From Sphingomonas sp. S-NIH.Pt15_0812 (lineage in GTDB: Bacteria; Pseudomonadota; Alphaproteobacteria; Sphingomonadales; Sphingomonadaceae): 64,000 nucleotides of DNA. The stretch spans positions 1-64,000 of the forward strand of contig NZ_QLJH01000007.1 of NCBI RefSeq assembly GCF_003951315.1. The letters are read 5' to 3'. Position numbers and translations under genes: made by a program. Shown in pieces: positions 9,738 to 21,255 of the stretch; position 1 is the first letter of the stretch, and the number at the start of each line of letters is the position of its first letter. The notes beneath the pieces are model-generated. The model saw nothing but the letters and a program-made list of their open reading frames with translations. It was not told where the DNA came from and did no database searches.

Positions 9738-10426
9738 GTCGCTTCTCCTTCTCTGTTGCCACGATCGCGCTCGGCCATGCGGGTGCCGGTCGCGGCGAAA
9801 TAGACCATCTCCGCGACGTTGGTCGCATGGTCGCCGATCCGCTCCAGGTTCTTGGCGACGAACAGCAGGTGCGCGACCTGGGTGATCGTCTTCGGATTCT
9901 CGACCATGAAGGTGACCAGCGTCCGGAAGATGCTGTCGTAGAAATCATCGAGCGCCACGTCGCTCTCGCGCACCCGCACCGCCGCCTGGATGTCGCGCGC
10001 GGCAAAGGCGTCGAGCGCGCCGCGCACCATGTCGGCGGCCATCCGGCCCATGGCGGGCAGGATCGACACCGGCTCGATCCGGTGCTCGCCATCGATCAGC
10101 GGCACGCGTTTTGCGATGTTCTTGGCATAGTCGCCGATCCGCTCGACCACGCTGGCGATCTTCAGCGCCGCCACCACCTCGCGCAGGTCGACCGCCATCG
10201 GTGCGCGCAGCGCGATGATCTGGACGGCGAGCTGCTCGACCTCGGCGGCGATCGCGTCGATCGCCTTGTCGGCGGCGCGGATCTCCTCGGCACGGGCCAG
10301 GTCGCTGCGTTGCAGGGCCTTGAGCGATTCGGCGATCGCTTCCTCGGCCAACCCGCCCATCTGGCTGATCAGCCCGCGCAGCTGGACGATATCGGCGTCG
10401 AAGGCCTTGACGGTATGTTCGTTCAT
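9725..10426 (-). CDS. phoU: Phosphate signalling complex protein PhoU
   Basis: A 233-residue, all-helical protein with two PhoU repeats, each carrying the acidic metal-binding type of helix (for example ERIGDYAKNIAKR and LERIGDHATNVAE). PhoU links the Pst transporter to PhoR and keeps the regulon off when phosphate is plentiful. It sits between pstB (13-base gap) and phoB (13-base overlap), as in other alphaproteobacteria. Confidence 0.96.
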   Translation of the reverse strand: MNEHTVKAFDADIVQLRGLISQMGGLAEEAIAESLKALQRSDLARAEEIRAADKAIDAIAAEVEQLAVQIIALRAPMAVDLREVVAALKIASVVERIGDYAKNIAKRVPLIDGEHRIEPVSILPAMGRMAADMVRGALDAFAARDIQAAVRVRESDVALDDFYDSIFRTLVTFMVENPKTITQVAHLLFVAKNLERIGDHATNVAEMVYFAATGTRMAERDRGNREGEATWRA

Positions 10427-10439
10427 CGCGGCTCCTCAC

Positions 10440-11216
10440 TCAGCCGTAGCGGCCGGTGATGTAATCCTTGGTCCGCTCCTGGCGCGGATTGGTGAAGATG
10501 TCCGAGGTCGCGCCATATTCGACCAATGTCCCCAGGTGGAAGAAGGCGGTGCGCTGGCTGACCCGCGCCGCCTGCTGCATGTTGTGCGTGACGATCGCGA
10601 TGGCGTAGCGGCCGCGCAGCTCGTGGATCAGCTCCTCGATCTTGGCGGTGGCGATCGGGTCGAGCGCGCTGCACGGCTCGTCCATCAGGATCACCTCCGG
10701 ATCGACGGCGATGGCGCGCGCGATGCACAGCCGCTGCTGCTGCCCGCCCGACAGCGCCGTGCCCGAATCCGACAGTCGGTCCTTCACCTCGTTCCACAGG
10801 CCGGCGCGGGTCAGCGAGCGTTCGACCGTCGCGTCCAGCTCCGTCTTGCCGCGCGCCAGCCCGTGGATGCGCGGGCCATAGGCGACATTCTCGTAGATCG
10901 ACTTGGGGAAGGGATTGGGCTTCTGGAACACCATGCCGACCCGCGCGCGCAGCTGCACCACGTCCATTTCGGGCGCATAGATGTCCTGCCCGTCCAGCCG
11001 GATGTCGCCCGAGACGCGGGCGGACGGGATGGTGTCGTTCATCCGGTTGAGCGTGCGCAGGAAGGTCGACTTGCCGCAGCCGGACGGGCCGATGAAGGCG
11101 ATCACCCGGTCCTGCTCGATATCGATCGAGACATGGTCGATCGCGGTCTTGTCGCCATAGGCCACGCATACGTCGCGCGCCGTCATCTTGGCCGGGGAGG
11201 AGGGGGAAGGGGTCAC
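10440..11216 (-). CDS. pstB: Phosphate ABC transporter ATP-binding protein PstB
   Basis: A 258-residue ABC ATPase. The Walker A motif GPSGCGKST lies at about residues 43-51, the signature is LSGGQQQRL and Walker B is VILMDEP. It powers phosphate import through PstC and PstA. The GTG start overlaps the pstA stop as GTGA; ATG at 11186, ten codons later, would also give a full ABC domain. Confidence 0.96.
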   Translation of the reverse strand: MTPSPSSPAKMTARDVCVAYGDKTAIDHVSIDIEQDRVIAFIGPSGCGKSTFLRTLNRMNDTIPSARVSGDIRLDGQDIYAPEMDVVQLRARVGMVFQKPNPFPKSIYENVAYGPRIHGLARGKTELDATVERSLTRAGLWNEVKDRLSDSGTALSGGQQQRLCIARAIAVDPEVILMDEPCSALDPIATAKIEELIHELRGRYAIAIVTHNMQQAARVSQRTAFFHLGTLVEYGATSDIFTNPRQERTKDYITGRYG

Positions 11217-12502
11217 CAGCGGGTCTCGAAACGGTTGCGGAGGTAGATGGCCAGCCCGTTCATCGCGAGCAGGAAGGCCAGCAGCACGATGATCGCCGCC
11301 GAGGTCTTCTCGACGAAGCCGCGATCGACCTGGTCGGACCAGAGGAAGATCTGCACCGGCAGCACGGTCGCCGGGCTGGTCAGGCCCGAGGGCGGCGCGG
11401 CGATGAAGGCGCGCATCCCGATCATCAGCAGCGGCGCGGTCTCGCCCAGCGCGCGCGCCATGCCGATGATCGTGCCGGTCAGGATGCCGGGCAGCGCCAG
11501 CGGCAGGACATGGTGGAAGACGACCTGCACCGGCGACGCGCCGATCGCCAGCGCGCCGTCGCGGATCGAGGGCGGCACCGCCTTGATCGCGTTGCGCCCG
11601 GCGATGACGATCACCGGCATGGTCATCAGCGCCAGCGTCAGCCCGCCGACGATCGGCGCGGAGCGCGGCAGGCCGAAGGTGCCGAGGAAAACCGCCAGTC
11701 CCAGCAGGCCGAAGATGATCGAGGGCACCGCCGCCAGATTGTTGATCGACACCTCGATCAGGTCGGTCCAGCGGTTCCGCGGCGCATATTCCTCCAGATA
11801 GAGGGCGGACAGCAGGCCGATCGGAAAGGCGAGCGCCAGGGTCACGACCAGCGTCAGCAGCGAGCCGAGGAACGCGCCCCAGATGCCGATCCGGGTCGGA
11901 TCGGTCGAATCGGCGTCGGTCAGGAAGGCGAGGTTGAGATGGCGGCCGAGCACCCCCTGCGCGCGCAGCCGGGCGACCAGTGCGGTCGCCTGGGGCGTGC
12001 CCTTGCCCTTGGCGGCGAGGTCGAGCGCGCTCGACACCGGCAGGTCGAAGGTCGCGGTCCGGTGGAGCAGGGCGGGATCGGCCTTGATCGCGTCGCGCAC
12101 GCGCAGCCAGGCGCCGCCCGACAGCAGGGCGGGGGCGCCGTAGCGGCGGCTGGCGGCATTCTCGACCACCGCCTGCAGCCCCGCGCCGGCCAGCGCCAGA
12201 TCGGCGCGACGTTCGGACAATTGCGCCGGGGTGATGGTCAGGCGCGCGGCGGCGAGATCGACTGGTACGCGCAGCCGCGTCTCGGTGAAGCCGCTCGACC
12301 CCTGCGCCAGCATGGTGGCGAGCAGGAACAGCAGGAACCCCGCCGACAGCGCCACCGCCGCCAGTCCCAGCCGGCGGAATCGGCGCTCGGCGGCATAGCG
12401 GCGGCGCAGGCGCGCCTGCATGGCCGGCGTCGCCCAGTCCGTCGGCGTGCGCGTGTCCTCCGGCACCGGGACGGGCCGCTCGGCGAGGCGCGGCCTATTC
12501 AT
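11213..12502 (-). CDS. pstA: Phosphate ABC transporter permease PstA, DUF3333 type
   Basis: A 429-residue permease. The N-terminal quarter has one membrane segment and a large periplasmic region (DUF3333 type, typical of alphaproteobacterial PstA). The transporter core follows, with [19 protein letters not shown] and the EAA-like coupling loop ending in [15 protein letters not shown]. It is much longer than E. coli PstA (about 296 residues) because of the N-terminal domain. It overlaps pstC by 8 bases and pstB by 4. Confidence 0.95.
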   Translation of the reverse strand: MNRPRLAERPVPVPEDTRTPTDWATPAMQARLRRRYAAERRFRRLGLAAVALSAGFLLFLLATMLAQGSSGFTETRLRVPVDLAAARLTITPAQLSERRADLALAGAGLQAVVENAASRRYGAPALLSGGAWLRVRDAIKADPALLHRTATFDLPVSSALDLAAKGKGTPQATALVARLRAQGVLGRHLNLAFLTDADSTDPTRIGIWGAFLGSLLTLVVTLALAFPIGLLSALYLEEYAPRNRWTDLIEVSINNLAAVPSIIFGLLGLAVFLGTFGLPRSAPIVGGLTLALMTMPVIVIAGRNAIKAVPPSIRDGALAIGASPVQVVFHHVLPLALPGILTGTIIGMARALGETAPLLMIGMRAFIAAPPSGLTSPATVLPVQIFLWSDQVDRGFVEKTSAAIIVLLAFLLAMNGLAIYLRNRFETRW

Positions 12503-13868
12503 AGGCCTCCCGATAGGTCTTCACGACGCTGAGCGCGACGATGTTGAGGAGCAGGGTGACGACGAACAGCGTCAGCCCCAGCGCGAAGGCGGCGAGCGTC
12601 TTGGCGCTGTCGAACGCCGCCTCGCCGGTCAGCAGGTCGACGATCTGCCGGGTGACGGTGGTGGCGGAGGCGAAGGGGTTGGCGGTCAGCGTCGCGACGC
12701 CCGACGCGGCCATCACGACGATCATCGTCTCGCCGATCGCGCGGCTGATCGCGAGCAGGATGCCGCCGACCACGCCGGGCAGCGCGGCGGGGAGCAGGAC
12801 CTTGTGGATCGTCTCCGACACGGTGGCGCCCATCGCCAGGCTGCCGTCGCGCATCGTGCCGGGCACGGCGGCCAGGCTGTCATCGGCCATGGAGGAGACG
12901 AAGGGGATGATCATCACCCCCATGACCAGCCCGGCCGCCAGCGCGCTTTCGGAGGATGCCCGGTGGATGCCGAGCGCCACGCCCAGCGACCGCACGGCCG
13001 GCGCGACGGTCAGCGCGGCGAAGTAGCCGTAGACGACGGTCGGCACGCCGGCGAGCATCTCCAGCATCGGCTTCATCCAGCGGCGCGTCGCGGGACGGGC
13101 ATATTGGGTGAGATAGATGGCGCTCATCAGGCCGAAGGGGATGGCGACCGCCATCGCGATCACCGCGCCGATGAAGAAGGTGCCCCAGAACAGCGGCAGC
13201 GCGCCCAGGCTCGCGCCCGGATCGCGCGGGTCGACGACCTGCGGGCTCCAATGGGTGCCGAACAGGAAATCGGTGATCGGCACGATCGCGAAGAAGCGGG
13301 CGGACTCGTAGAGGAGCGAGGCGACGATGCCGATCGTCGTCAGGATCGCGATCAGCGAGGCGGCGAGCAGCGCCGCCATCACGATCCGCTCGACCCGCGT
13401 CCGCGCCGCGAAGCCCGGCCGGATGCGGACGAAGGCGAAGGCCCCCCCGGCAAAGGCCAGCGCCAGCGCCAGCCCGGTCGCGATCCAGTCGAACCGGGTC
13501 TGCGCGGCGGCATAGGCGGGGGCCAGCGTCGCGGCGAGGGGGTGGAACGCGCCATAGGCGCGACCCGCGCCCAGCGCCCGGGCCTCGGACAGGATGGTCG
13601 CGCGGGCGAAGCCCTGCGGCGGCAGGGCGGCGGCGGCCGGGGTCGCCAGCACCGCGTCGGTGACCAGCGCCGGCGCGACGGTCGCCCAGACGGCGAGGAA
13701 GACCAGCGGCGGCACCAGCATCCACAGCGCGACATACCAGCCGTGATGGCCGGGCAGCGAGCTGGACCGCGTGGCCGCGTGCAGGAAGCGGTCGGCGCGC
13801 GCCCGTGCGGTCAGCCAGCCGATCAGCGCCAGGCCCGCGACGACGAAGAGCAGCGCCAGCGGCTTCAC
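12495..13868 (-). CDS. pstC: Phosphate ABC transporter permease PstC
   Basis: A 457-residue permease with an N-terminal membrane segment, an approximately 100-residue periplasmic insertion around residues 50-150, and the permease core. Core motifs are MLAGVPTVVYGYFAALTVAP and the coupling loop ending in ISRAIGETMIVVMAA. The GTG start at 13868 overlaps the pstS stop (GTGA); an upstream extension in the same frame is antisense-like Arg-rich sequence and is rejected. It forms the membrane channel with PstA. Confidence 0.94.
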   Translation of the reverse strand: MKPLALLFVVAGLALIGWLTARARADRFLHAATRSSSLPGHHGWYVALWMLVPPLVFLAVWATVAPALVTDAVLATPAAAALPPQGFARATILSEARALGAGRAYGAFHPLAATLAPAYAAAQTRFDWIATGLALALAFAGGAFAFVRIRPGFAARTRVERIVMAALLAASLIAILTTIGIVASLLYESARFFAIVPITDFLFGTHWSPQVVDPRDPGASLGALPLFWGTFFIGAVIAMAVAIPFGLMSAIYLTQYARPATRRWMKPMLEMLAGVPTVVYGYFAALTVAPAVRSLGVALGIHRASSESALAAGLVMGVMIIPFVSSMADDSLAAVPGTMRDGSLAMGATVSETIHKVLLPAALPGVVGGILLAISRAIGETMIVVMAASGVATLTANPFASATTVTRQIVDLLTGEAAFDSAKTLAAFALGLTLFVVTLLLNIVALSVVKTYREAYE

Positions 13869-14908
13869 GACAGCGTCGCCGGATCGATCGGGATCTGGTG
13901 CGCGATGATCGCGGCCGAGCGCGCGCGCACGGCCGGCGGCGCGGCGATCAGCCCGCGCGCGACCAGCGGTCCCCGCGGACCCCAATTGGCGGCATAGAGG
14001 TCGAGGAACGCGCGCAGGCCGGGGATGGCGTCGACATGCGCCTGCTTGACGTAGATGTAGAGCGCCCGCGCGCCCGGATAGCGGCCGCTGGCGATCGCGT
14101 CATAGGTGGGGGCGACGCCGTCGATCGGGACGCCGTCCACCGTATCCCGGTTCTCCTCCAGATAGCTGTAGCCGAAGATGCCGATCGCGTTCGGGTTGGA
14201 TTGCAGCTTCTGGACGATCAGATTGTCGTTCTCCCCCGCATCGATATAGGCGCCGTCCTCGCGGACGCGGGAGCAGCGGGCGCGATGCGCCTCCGGATCG
14301 CGGGTGGCGAGCCGGCGCGCCACGGGATCGACCGCGTCGCAGCCCTTGGCCAGGATCAGGTCGGCCAGCGCATCGCGCGTGCCGCTGGTCGCGGGCGGGC
14401 CATAGACCTGGATCGGCACGGCGGGCAGGCGGGGGTTCACGTCCGCCCAGGTACGCGCCCTGTTGGGGCGCCCGCGCGGCGCGGCGGCCAGCGCCAGGTA
14501 GAGGTCGGTCGGGGTCAGCGCCAGTTTCGGGCCGTTCTTGGCCTCGGCGAAGGCGATGCCGTCGATGCCGATCTGCACCTCCAGGATCTTGCCGACGCCG
14601 TGCGCCGCGCAATCGCGATATTCGCCGGCATGCATCCGCCGCGACGCATCCTCGACATCGGGATAGGCCGCGCCGATGCCGGCGCAGAACAGCTTCATGC
14701 CGGCACCCGTGCCGGTCGCCTCGATCACCGGCGCGCGGGCATCGGGGTCGGTGGCGACCAGTTGCTCGGCGATCATCGTCGTGAACGGATAGACGGTCGA
14801 CGACCCCACCACGCGAATCTGGTCGCGTGCCCCCGCGCCGCCGCCATTGGCCTGGTCATGGCACGCGGCCAGCGCCAGCAACGGCGCGAGTGGAAGAAGG
14901 CGAAACAT
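13865..14908 (-). CDS. pstS: Phosphate-binding lipoprotein PstS
   Basis: A 347-residue substrate-binding protein. The N-terminus has a short hydrophobic signal ending in the lipobox LALAAC, so it is probably an acylated lipoprotein. IRVVGSSTVYPFTTMIAEQL and the later SGTRDALADLI are phosphate-binding signatures of the PstS/SphX family. It is the first pst gene after phoR, with the Pho box directly upstream, which fits strong induction under phosphate starvation. Confidence 0.94.
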   Translation of the reverse strand: MFRLLPLAPLLALAACHDQANGGGAGARDQIRVVGSSTVYPFTTMIAEQLVATDPDARAPVIEATGTGAGMKLFCAGIGAAYPDVEDASRRMHAGEYRDCAAHGVGKILEVQIGIDGIAFAEAKNGPKLALTPTDLYLALAAAPRGRPNRARTWADVNPRLPAVPIQVYGPPATSGTRDALADLILAKGCDAVDPVARRLATRDPEAHRARCSRVREDGAYIDAGENDNLIVQKLQSNPNAIGIFGYSYLEENRDTVDGVPIDGVAPTYDAIASGRYPGARALYIYVKQAHVDAIPGLRAFLDLYAANWGPRGPLVARGLIAAPPAVRARSAAIIAHQIPIDPATLS

Positions 14909-14952
14909 CGGGTCCCCAGGGGAAGTCGCCCGAGTCTCTAGCGCGCTTCCCT

Positions 14953-16197
14953 CTAACCCTGTGTGACGTTTTCGTTACTCTTTGATGACACCGCACCCGG
15001 TACCGGGCCCGGGGCGGGCGCTGCGGTCGCGGGCAGGGTGACGGCGAAGGTCGTGCCGATGCCGACCCGGCTGGTGATGTCGAGCTGGCCGCGATGCCGC
15101 TCCACCACATGCTTGACGATCGCCAGGCCCAGGCCGGTGCCGCCCAGCGACCGGCTGCGCCCGGTGTCGACGCGATAGAATCGCTCGGTCAGGCGCGGCA
15201 GATGCTCGGGCGCGATGCCCTCGCCCTGATCGGTCACGGTCAGGCGGACGCCGCCACCGGTGCCCGGCTCCAGCCGCACGTCGACCGGCGTGCCGGCGCG
15301 GCCATATTTCATCGCATTGCCGATCAGATTGTGCAGCATCTGCGACAGCTGCGCGCGGTCGCCCAGCACCGGCGGCAGGCCGGACAGCGCCTGGCAGGTG
15401 ATGTCGCCGACGCGCGCGGTGCCGGTGCGGCGCAGCTCCGCACAGATCTCGTCCATCAGTTGCGCGATGTCGATCGGCCGGTCGGGTAGCCGGTATTTGT
15501 CCGCCTCGATCCGCGACAGCGACAGCAGGTCCTCGACCAGCCGCTGCATCCGCCGCGCCTCGGCCATCATGATCCGCAGGAAGCGGGACCGGAGCTCGGG
15601 ATCGTCGCCCGCCTCCTCCAGCGTCTCCGCGAAACCCAGGATGGAGGCGAGCGGGGTGCGCAGTTCGTGGCTGGCATTGGCGACGAAATCGACGCGCATC
15701 CGCTCGGTCGCCGCACCCTCGCTATGGTCGATCAGCTCGACCACGCGCCCGCCGCTGGCGGTGGGGGAAACGCGCATCTCCCAGCGTCGATCGCGCGCGC
15801 CGATGCCGACCAGCTCGACCTGCCGCCCCTCGGGCGCGGCCAGCGCCTCGGCGGCGGCGGGGTGGCGCAGCGCGACGCGGGCATCCTCGCCGACGACATG
15901 ATCGCCCAGTAGCGTACGGGCCGCGGCATTGGCCAGGATGATGCGGCCGCCGCGCACCAGCAGCACCGGCTCGGCCACCGCGTCCAGCACCTCGCCGATC
16001 CCCGGTTCGATGGTCGGCGCGATGGCCACGGCGGGGGCGCCGTCCTCGTCGATCCGCGCGACCAGCACCGCGCCGATCGTACCGACCAGGGTGACGATCA
16101 GCCCCTCCCAACGGCCATCGACCAGCGCCACCGCGATGGCCGTGGCCCCCGCCAGAACGATCGCCCAGCCCAGGCGGAAAGGTGATTCGCGTCGCAT
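14953..16197 (-). CDS. phoR: Phosphate regulon sensor kinase PhoR
   Basis: A 414-residue sensor kinase with two closely spaced N-terminal membrane segments, a PAS-like domain, the HisKA H box ASHELRTPLASILGF, and an HATPase domain (N box NLIGNAMKYG, G1 DQGEGI, G2 GGTGLGL). PhoR phosphorylates PhoB. ATG 16197 is chosen because the frame upstream is low-complexity Arg/Pro sequence. It heads the cluster. The pst Pho box lies inside its last 15 codons, so pstS can be transcribed separately. A lone CTGTCAC half-site lies 24 bases upstream of the start. Confidence 0.94.
   Translation of the reverse strand: MRRESPFRLGWAIVLAGATAIAVALVDGRWEGLIVTLVGTIGAVLVARIDEDGAPAVAIAPTIEPGIGEVLDAVAEPVLLVRGGRIILANAAARTLLGDHVVGEDARVALRHPAAAEALAAPEGRQVELVGIGARDRRWEMRVSPTASGGRVVELIDHSEGAATERMRVDFVANASHELRTPLASILGFAETLEEAGDDPELRSRFLRIMMAEARRMQRLVEDLLSLSRIEADKYRLPDRPIDIAQLMDEICAELRRTGTARVGDITCQALSGLPPVLGDRAQLSQMLHNLIGNAMKYGRAGTPVDVRLEPGTGGGVRLTVTDQGEGIAPEHLPRLTERFYRVDTGRSRSLGGTGLGLAIVKHVVERHRGQLDITSRVGIGTTFAVTLPATAAPAPGPVPGAVSSKSNENVTQG
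14963..14991 (-). promoter_or_regulatory. Pho box upstream of pstS, inside the phoR 3' end
   Basis: On the minus strand three 7-base units are spaced 11 bases apart: GTGTCAT (14991-14985), GAGTAAC (14980-14974) and ACGTCAC (14969-14963), with A-rich 4-base spacers CAAA and GAAA. This matches the architecture of PhoB sites (CTGTCAT-N4-CTGTCAC). It ends about 55 bases upstream of the pstS ATG, a normal activator distance, and overlaps phoR codons. Confidence 0.65.
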
Positions 16198-16262
16198 CGC
16201 CGCCGGATTAGCCGAACCGTGTGACAGAGGCGCGCTCTTTAGGGGGCGAGGCTCGGGCCGGC

Positions 16263-16955
16263 TCAGCGGGGCGCGAGCCCTTCCAGCACCGGCAGCAGCT
16301 CCGCATAGCCATGGATCACCGCATCGGCGCCGAGATCGGCGACCGGCCGGTCGAGAAAGCCGAAGCTGCACGCCACCACCGGCACGCCCGCCGCCTGCGC
16401 CGCCTTCACGTCATAGATCGAGTCGCCGACGAACGCCGCCGGGCCGCCGCCGCATCGCTCCATCATCGCGCGGATGGGCGCGGGCGACGGCTTGCCCATG
16501 CCCGGCCCCAGGCTGTCGCCGCCGATCAGGCAGGCGAAGCGATCGGTCAGGCCCAGTTCGCCGAGGATGCGGGTCGCATATCCTTCCAGCTTGTTGGTCA
16601 CCACCGCCAGCGTCACGCTCTTCGCGGCCAGCGCGTCGAGCGCCGCCAGCGCACCCGGATAGGGCCGGGTGTGCACCACCATGTTCGCCTCGTAATAGTC
16701 GAGCAGGCGGCGGTGCAGCACGTCCAGCTCGGCATCGGTGCAGCCGCCGGTCGCGGCCATGCCCTGCGCCAGCATGTGCCGCGCGCCGCCGCCGATCATC
16801 GGCGTGATCCGATCGACGGGAAGCGTCGGCCGTCTCGCGCTGTCCAGCGCATGGTTGACGGCGGCGGCGAGATCACCCGACGTGTCGAGCAGGGTCCCGT
16901 CCATGTCGAAGCCGACGATGGACCAGGGAAAACGACTGGATGAATTACTGTCCAT
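16263..16955 (-). CDS. gph: Phosphoglycolate phosphatase, HAD family
   Basis: A 230-residue HAD hydrolase. Motif I is FDMDGTLLDT, motif II is VTNKLEG, and motif IV is FVGDSIYDVKAA. Family members dephosphorylate 2-phosphoglycolate, which arises in DNA repair. HAD substrate specificity cannot be read from sequence alone, so a related phosphatase role is possible. It is divergent from glmU, with 60 bases between the starts, and lies 65 bases upstream of phoR on the same strand. Confidence 0.85.
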   Translation of the reverse strand: MDSNSSSRFPWSIVGFDMDGTLLDTSGDLAAAVNHALDSARRPTLPVDRITPMIGGGARHMLAQGMAATGGCTDAELDVLHRRLLDYYEANMVVHTRPYPGALAALDALAAKSVTLAVVTNKLEGYATRILGELGLTDRFACLIGGDSLGPGMGKPSPAPIRAMMERCGGGPAAFVGDSIYDVKAAQAAGVPVVACSFGFLDRPVADLGADAVIHGYAELLPVLEGLAPR

Positions 16956-17015
16956 GACCGCGCCGGTGCCAGCCGCGCTATGGTATTGGCAAGAACTTCA
17001 TGGCACCGGACCCGC

Positions 17016-18395
17016 ATGACTGACCAGACCGCCGCTTCCGCTCCGCTTGCCGCGATCATCCTGGCCGCCGGCAAGGGCACGCGGATGAAGTCCGACCTGC
17101 ACAAGGTGCTGCACCCGCTGGCCGGTCGGCCGATGCTGATGCACCTGCTCGACAGCCTGTCGACGGCGGGCGTCGCGCGGCAGGTGGTGATCGTCGGCGC
17201 GTCGGGCGAGCAGGTCGAGGCGGCGGTCCAGGATCGCGGCGTCGCCATCGCGTGGCAGCAGGAGCAGCTCGGCACCGCCCATGCCGCGCTCCAGGCCAGG
17301 GACGCACTGGCGGATTTCGACGGTATCGCCATCGTCTGTTTCGGCGATACGCCGCTGCTCGCCGCCGGGACGGTCGCGCGACTGGCGGCGCGGTTGCAGG
17401 CCGAGGATGCGCCGGCGGTGGCGGTGCTCGGCTTCCGGCCCGCCGATCCGGCCGCCTATGGCCGCGTGATCGCGGCGGCCGACGGGACGATGGAGCGGAT
17501 CGTCGAATATAAGGACGCCTCGCCCGAGGAACGCGCGGTGACGCTCTGCAACAGCGGCGTCACCGCGGTGCGGACCGCCGATCTGTGGCGACTGCTGGCG
17601 GCGGTCGGCAACGACAATGCGGCGGGCGAATATTACCTGCCCGACGTGGTCGGCCTGGCCATCGCCGAGGGGCGCCGCGCGGTGGTGATCGAGACGGGTG
17701 CCGACGAAGTGGCCGGGATCAACAGCCGCGCCGAACTGGCCGGCGTCGAGGCGGCGTGGCAGGCGGCGCGGCGCGTCCGCGCCATGGCGGAGGGGGCGAC
17801 GCTGATCGCGCCGGAGACGGTGTGGTTCGCGCACGACACGGTGGTCGGCCGCGACGTGACGATCGAGCCCCATGTCTTCTTCGGGCCCGGCGTGCGGGTG
17901 GCGGACGGCGCGACGATCCATGGCTTCAGCCATATCGAGGGCGCGGAGGTCGGTCCGGGTGCGGAGGTCGGCCCCTATGCGCGGCTGCGGCCCGGCGCGG
18001 TGCTGGGCGCCAAGTCCAAGGTCGGCAATTTCGTCGAGATCAAGAAGGCGACGCTGGGCGAGGGGGCCAAGGCCAACCACCTGACCTATCTGGGCGATGC
18101 GGAGATCGGCGCGGGCAGCAATATCGGTGCGGGCACCATCACCTGCAATTACGACGGCTTCTTCAAATATCGCACGGTGATCGGGGCGGGGGCGTTCATC
18201 GGCTCCAATTCGGCGCTGGTCGCACCGGTGACGATCGGCGACGGCGCGATCGTCGGGGCGGGATCGGTGGTGACCAGCGATGTCGAGGCGGACGCGCTGG
18301 CGCTGGTCCGCGCCGAGCGCCAGACCAAGCCCGGCTGGGCCGCCCGCTTCCGCGAGCGGGCCGAGGCCTTGAAGGCGCGCAAGGTCGCCCGATAA
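17016..18395 (+). CDS. glmU: Bifunctional GlcNAc-1-phosphate uridylyltransferase / GlcN-1-phosphate acetyltransferase
   Basis: A 459-residue GlmU. The N-terminal uridylyltransferase has LAAGKGTRMKSDLHKVL; the C-terminal half is a left-handed beta-helix of hexapeptide repeats with GPYARLRPG, KVGNFVEIKKA and the acetyltransferase block ITCNYDGFFKYRT. It makes UDP-GlcNAc for peptidoglycan and lipopolysaccharide. The start MTDQTAAS at 17016 is preferred over an in-frame ATG at 16980 because similarity begins just after it. glmS follows 27 bases later. Confidence 0.96.
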   Translation: MTDQTAASAPLAAIILAAGKGTRMKSDLHKVLHPLAGRPMLMHLLDSLSTAGVARQVVIVGASGEQVEAAVQDRGVAIAWQQEQLGTAHAALQARDALADFDGIAIVCFGDTPLLAAGTVARLAARLQAEDAPAVAVLGFRPADPAAYGRVIAAADGTMERIVEYKDASPEERAVTLCNSGVTAVRTADLWRLLAAVGNDNAAGEYYLPDVVGLAIAEGRRAVVIETGADEVAGINSRAELAGVEAAWQAARRVRAMAEGATLIAPETVWFAHDTVVGRDVTIEPHVFFGPGVRVADGATIHGFSHIEGAEVGPGAEVGPYARLRPGAVLGAKSKVGNFVEIKKATLGEGAKANHLTYLGDAEIGAGSNIGAGTITCNYDGFFKYRTVIGAGAFIGSNSALVAPVTIGDGAIVGAGSVVTSDVEADALALVRAERQTKPGWAARFRERAEALKARKVAR

Positions 18396-18422
18396 TATCA
18401 GGTTTCCAGGAGTTTCAATCGC

Positions 18423-20246
<1,824 letters not shown>

Positions 20247-20280
20247 CCGCTCGCAAAGCATTGCATACGGGGAGAGCGGC

Positions 20281-21207
20281 GTGACGGAACGGCAGAACAA
20301 GCCCTTGGTGGCGGGCGTCGAATTGGGCGGCACCAAATGCATCTGCATTCTGGCGCGCGGTCCGGACGAGATCGAGGACCGGGTCCAGCTGCCGACCACC
20401 CGGCCGGAGGAGACGCTGAGCGCGATCGAGGCGGTGCTGGAGCGGTGGAGCGGGTTCAGCGCGCTGGGCATCGCCAGCTTCGGTCCGGTGTCGATCGATC
20501 CCCATGCCGGCGACTATGGGCATATCACCTCCACGCCCAAGCCCGGCTGGGCAAACCAGGACGTGGCGGCGCGGTTGCGGCGCAAGGCGGGGGTGCCGAC
20601 CGGCTTCCATACCGACGTGGTCGGCGCGGCGCTGGCCGAGGCTCGCTGGGGTGCGGCCAAGGGGCTGCCCGACATCGCCTATGCCACGGTCGGCACGGGC
20701 ATCGGCGTCGGCCTGATCGCCGGCGGCAAGCCGGTCGACGGGCTGACGCATAGCGAGTTCGGCCATATCCGCCCGGTGCGCGTGCCCGGCGACGACTGGA
20801 TCGGCTGCTGCCCCTATCACGGCGCCTGCCTGGAGGGACTGGCGGCGGGACCGGCGATCCAGGCCCGCACCGGCATCCCCGGACCCGACCTGCCCGCCGA
20901 TCATCCGGCCTGGGACCTGGTCGCCCATGCGCTGGGCCAGTTGCTCCACGCCCTGGTGCTGACTGGCGTTCCGCGCCGGATCGTGATGGGCGGCGGCGTG
21001 ATGGTCGGCACCGACCATCTCTTCCCCCGCGTCCGCGCCGCGATGAGCAAGTCGCTGGCCGGCTATGTCGCCTTGCCGGAAGTAGCGGATGCGGACACTT
21101 TCGTGGTGCCGCCGGCCCTGGGCGGCAATGCCGGGCCGCTCGGCGCGATCGTGCTGGGGGCGCAAGCCCTTGGCGAACAACTGCAAACATCGTTCATGGG
21201 GGCTTAA
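20281..21207 (+). CDS. ROK-family fructokinase
   Basis: A 308-residue sugar kinase. The phosphate-binding motif is VAGVELGGTKCICILA; the ROK zinc-binding block is IGCCPYHGACLEGLAAGPAI, closest in memory to Bacillus fructokinases of the GmuE/YdhR type. GTG at 20281 is chosen because GGGGAGAG lies 5 bases upstream. It begins 34 bases after glmS. Fructose 6-phosphate, its expected product, is the substrate of GlmS, so the context supports fructose rather than glucose, but this is inference. Confidence 0.82.
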   Translation: MTERQNKPLVAGVELGGTKCICILARGPDEIEDRVQLPTTRPEETLSAIEAVLERWSGFSALGIASFGPVSIDPHAGDYGHITSTPKPGWANQDVAARLRRKAGVPTGFHTDVVGAALAEARWGAAKGLPDIAYATVGTGIGVGLIAGGKPVDGLTHSEFGHIRPVRVPGDDWIGCCPYHGACLEGLAAGPAIQARTGIPGPDLPADHPAWDLVAHALGQLLHALVLTGVPRRIVMGGGVMVGTDHLFPRVRAAMSKSLAGYVALPEVADADTFVVPPALGGNAGPLGAIVLGAQALGEQLQTSFMGA

Positions 21208-21255
21208 CTGGCGCTGCTTACCCGGCCTTCAGGCCTTTTGGGAGAGCATGGCACC

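Noticed and set aside
16221..16227. A CTGTCAC half-site upstream of phoR
   Set aside because: No second unit occurs at 11-base spacing, so it is not enough to call a Pho box.
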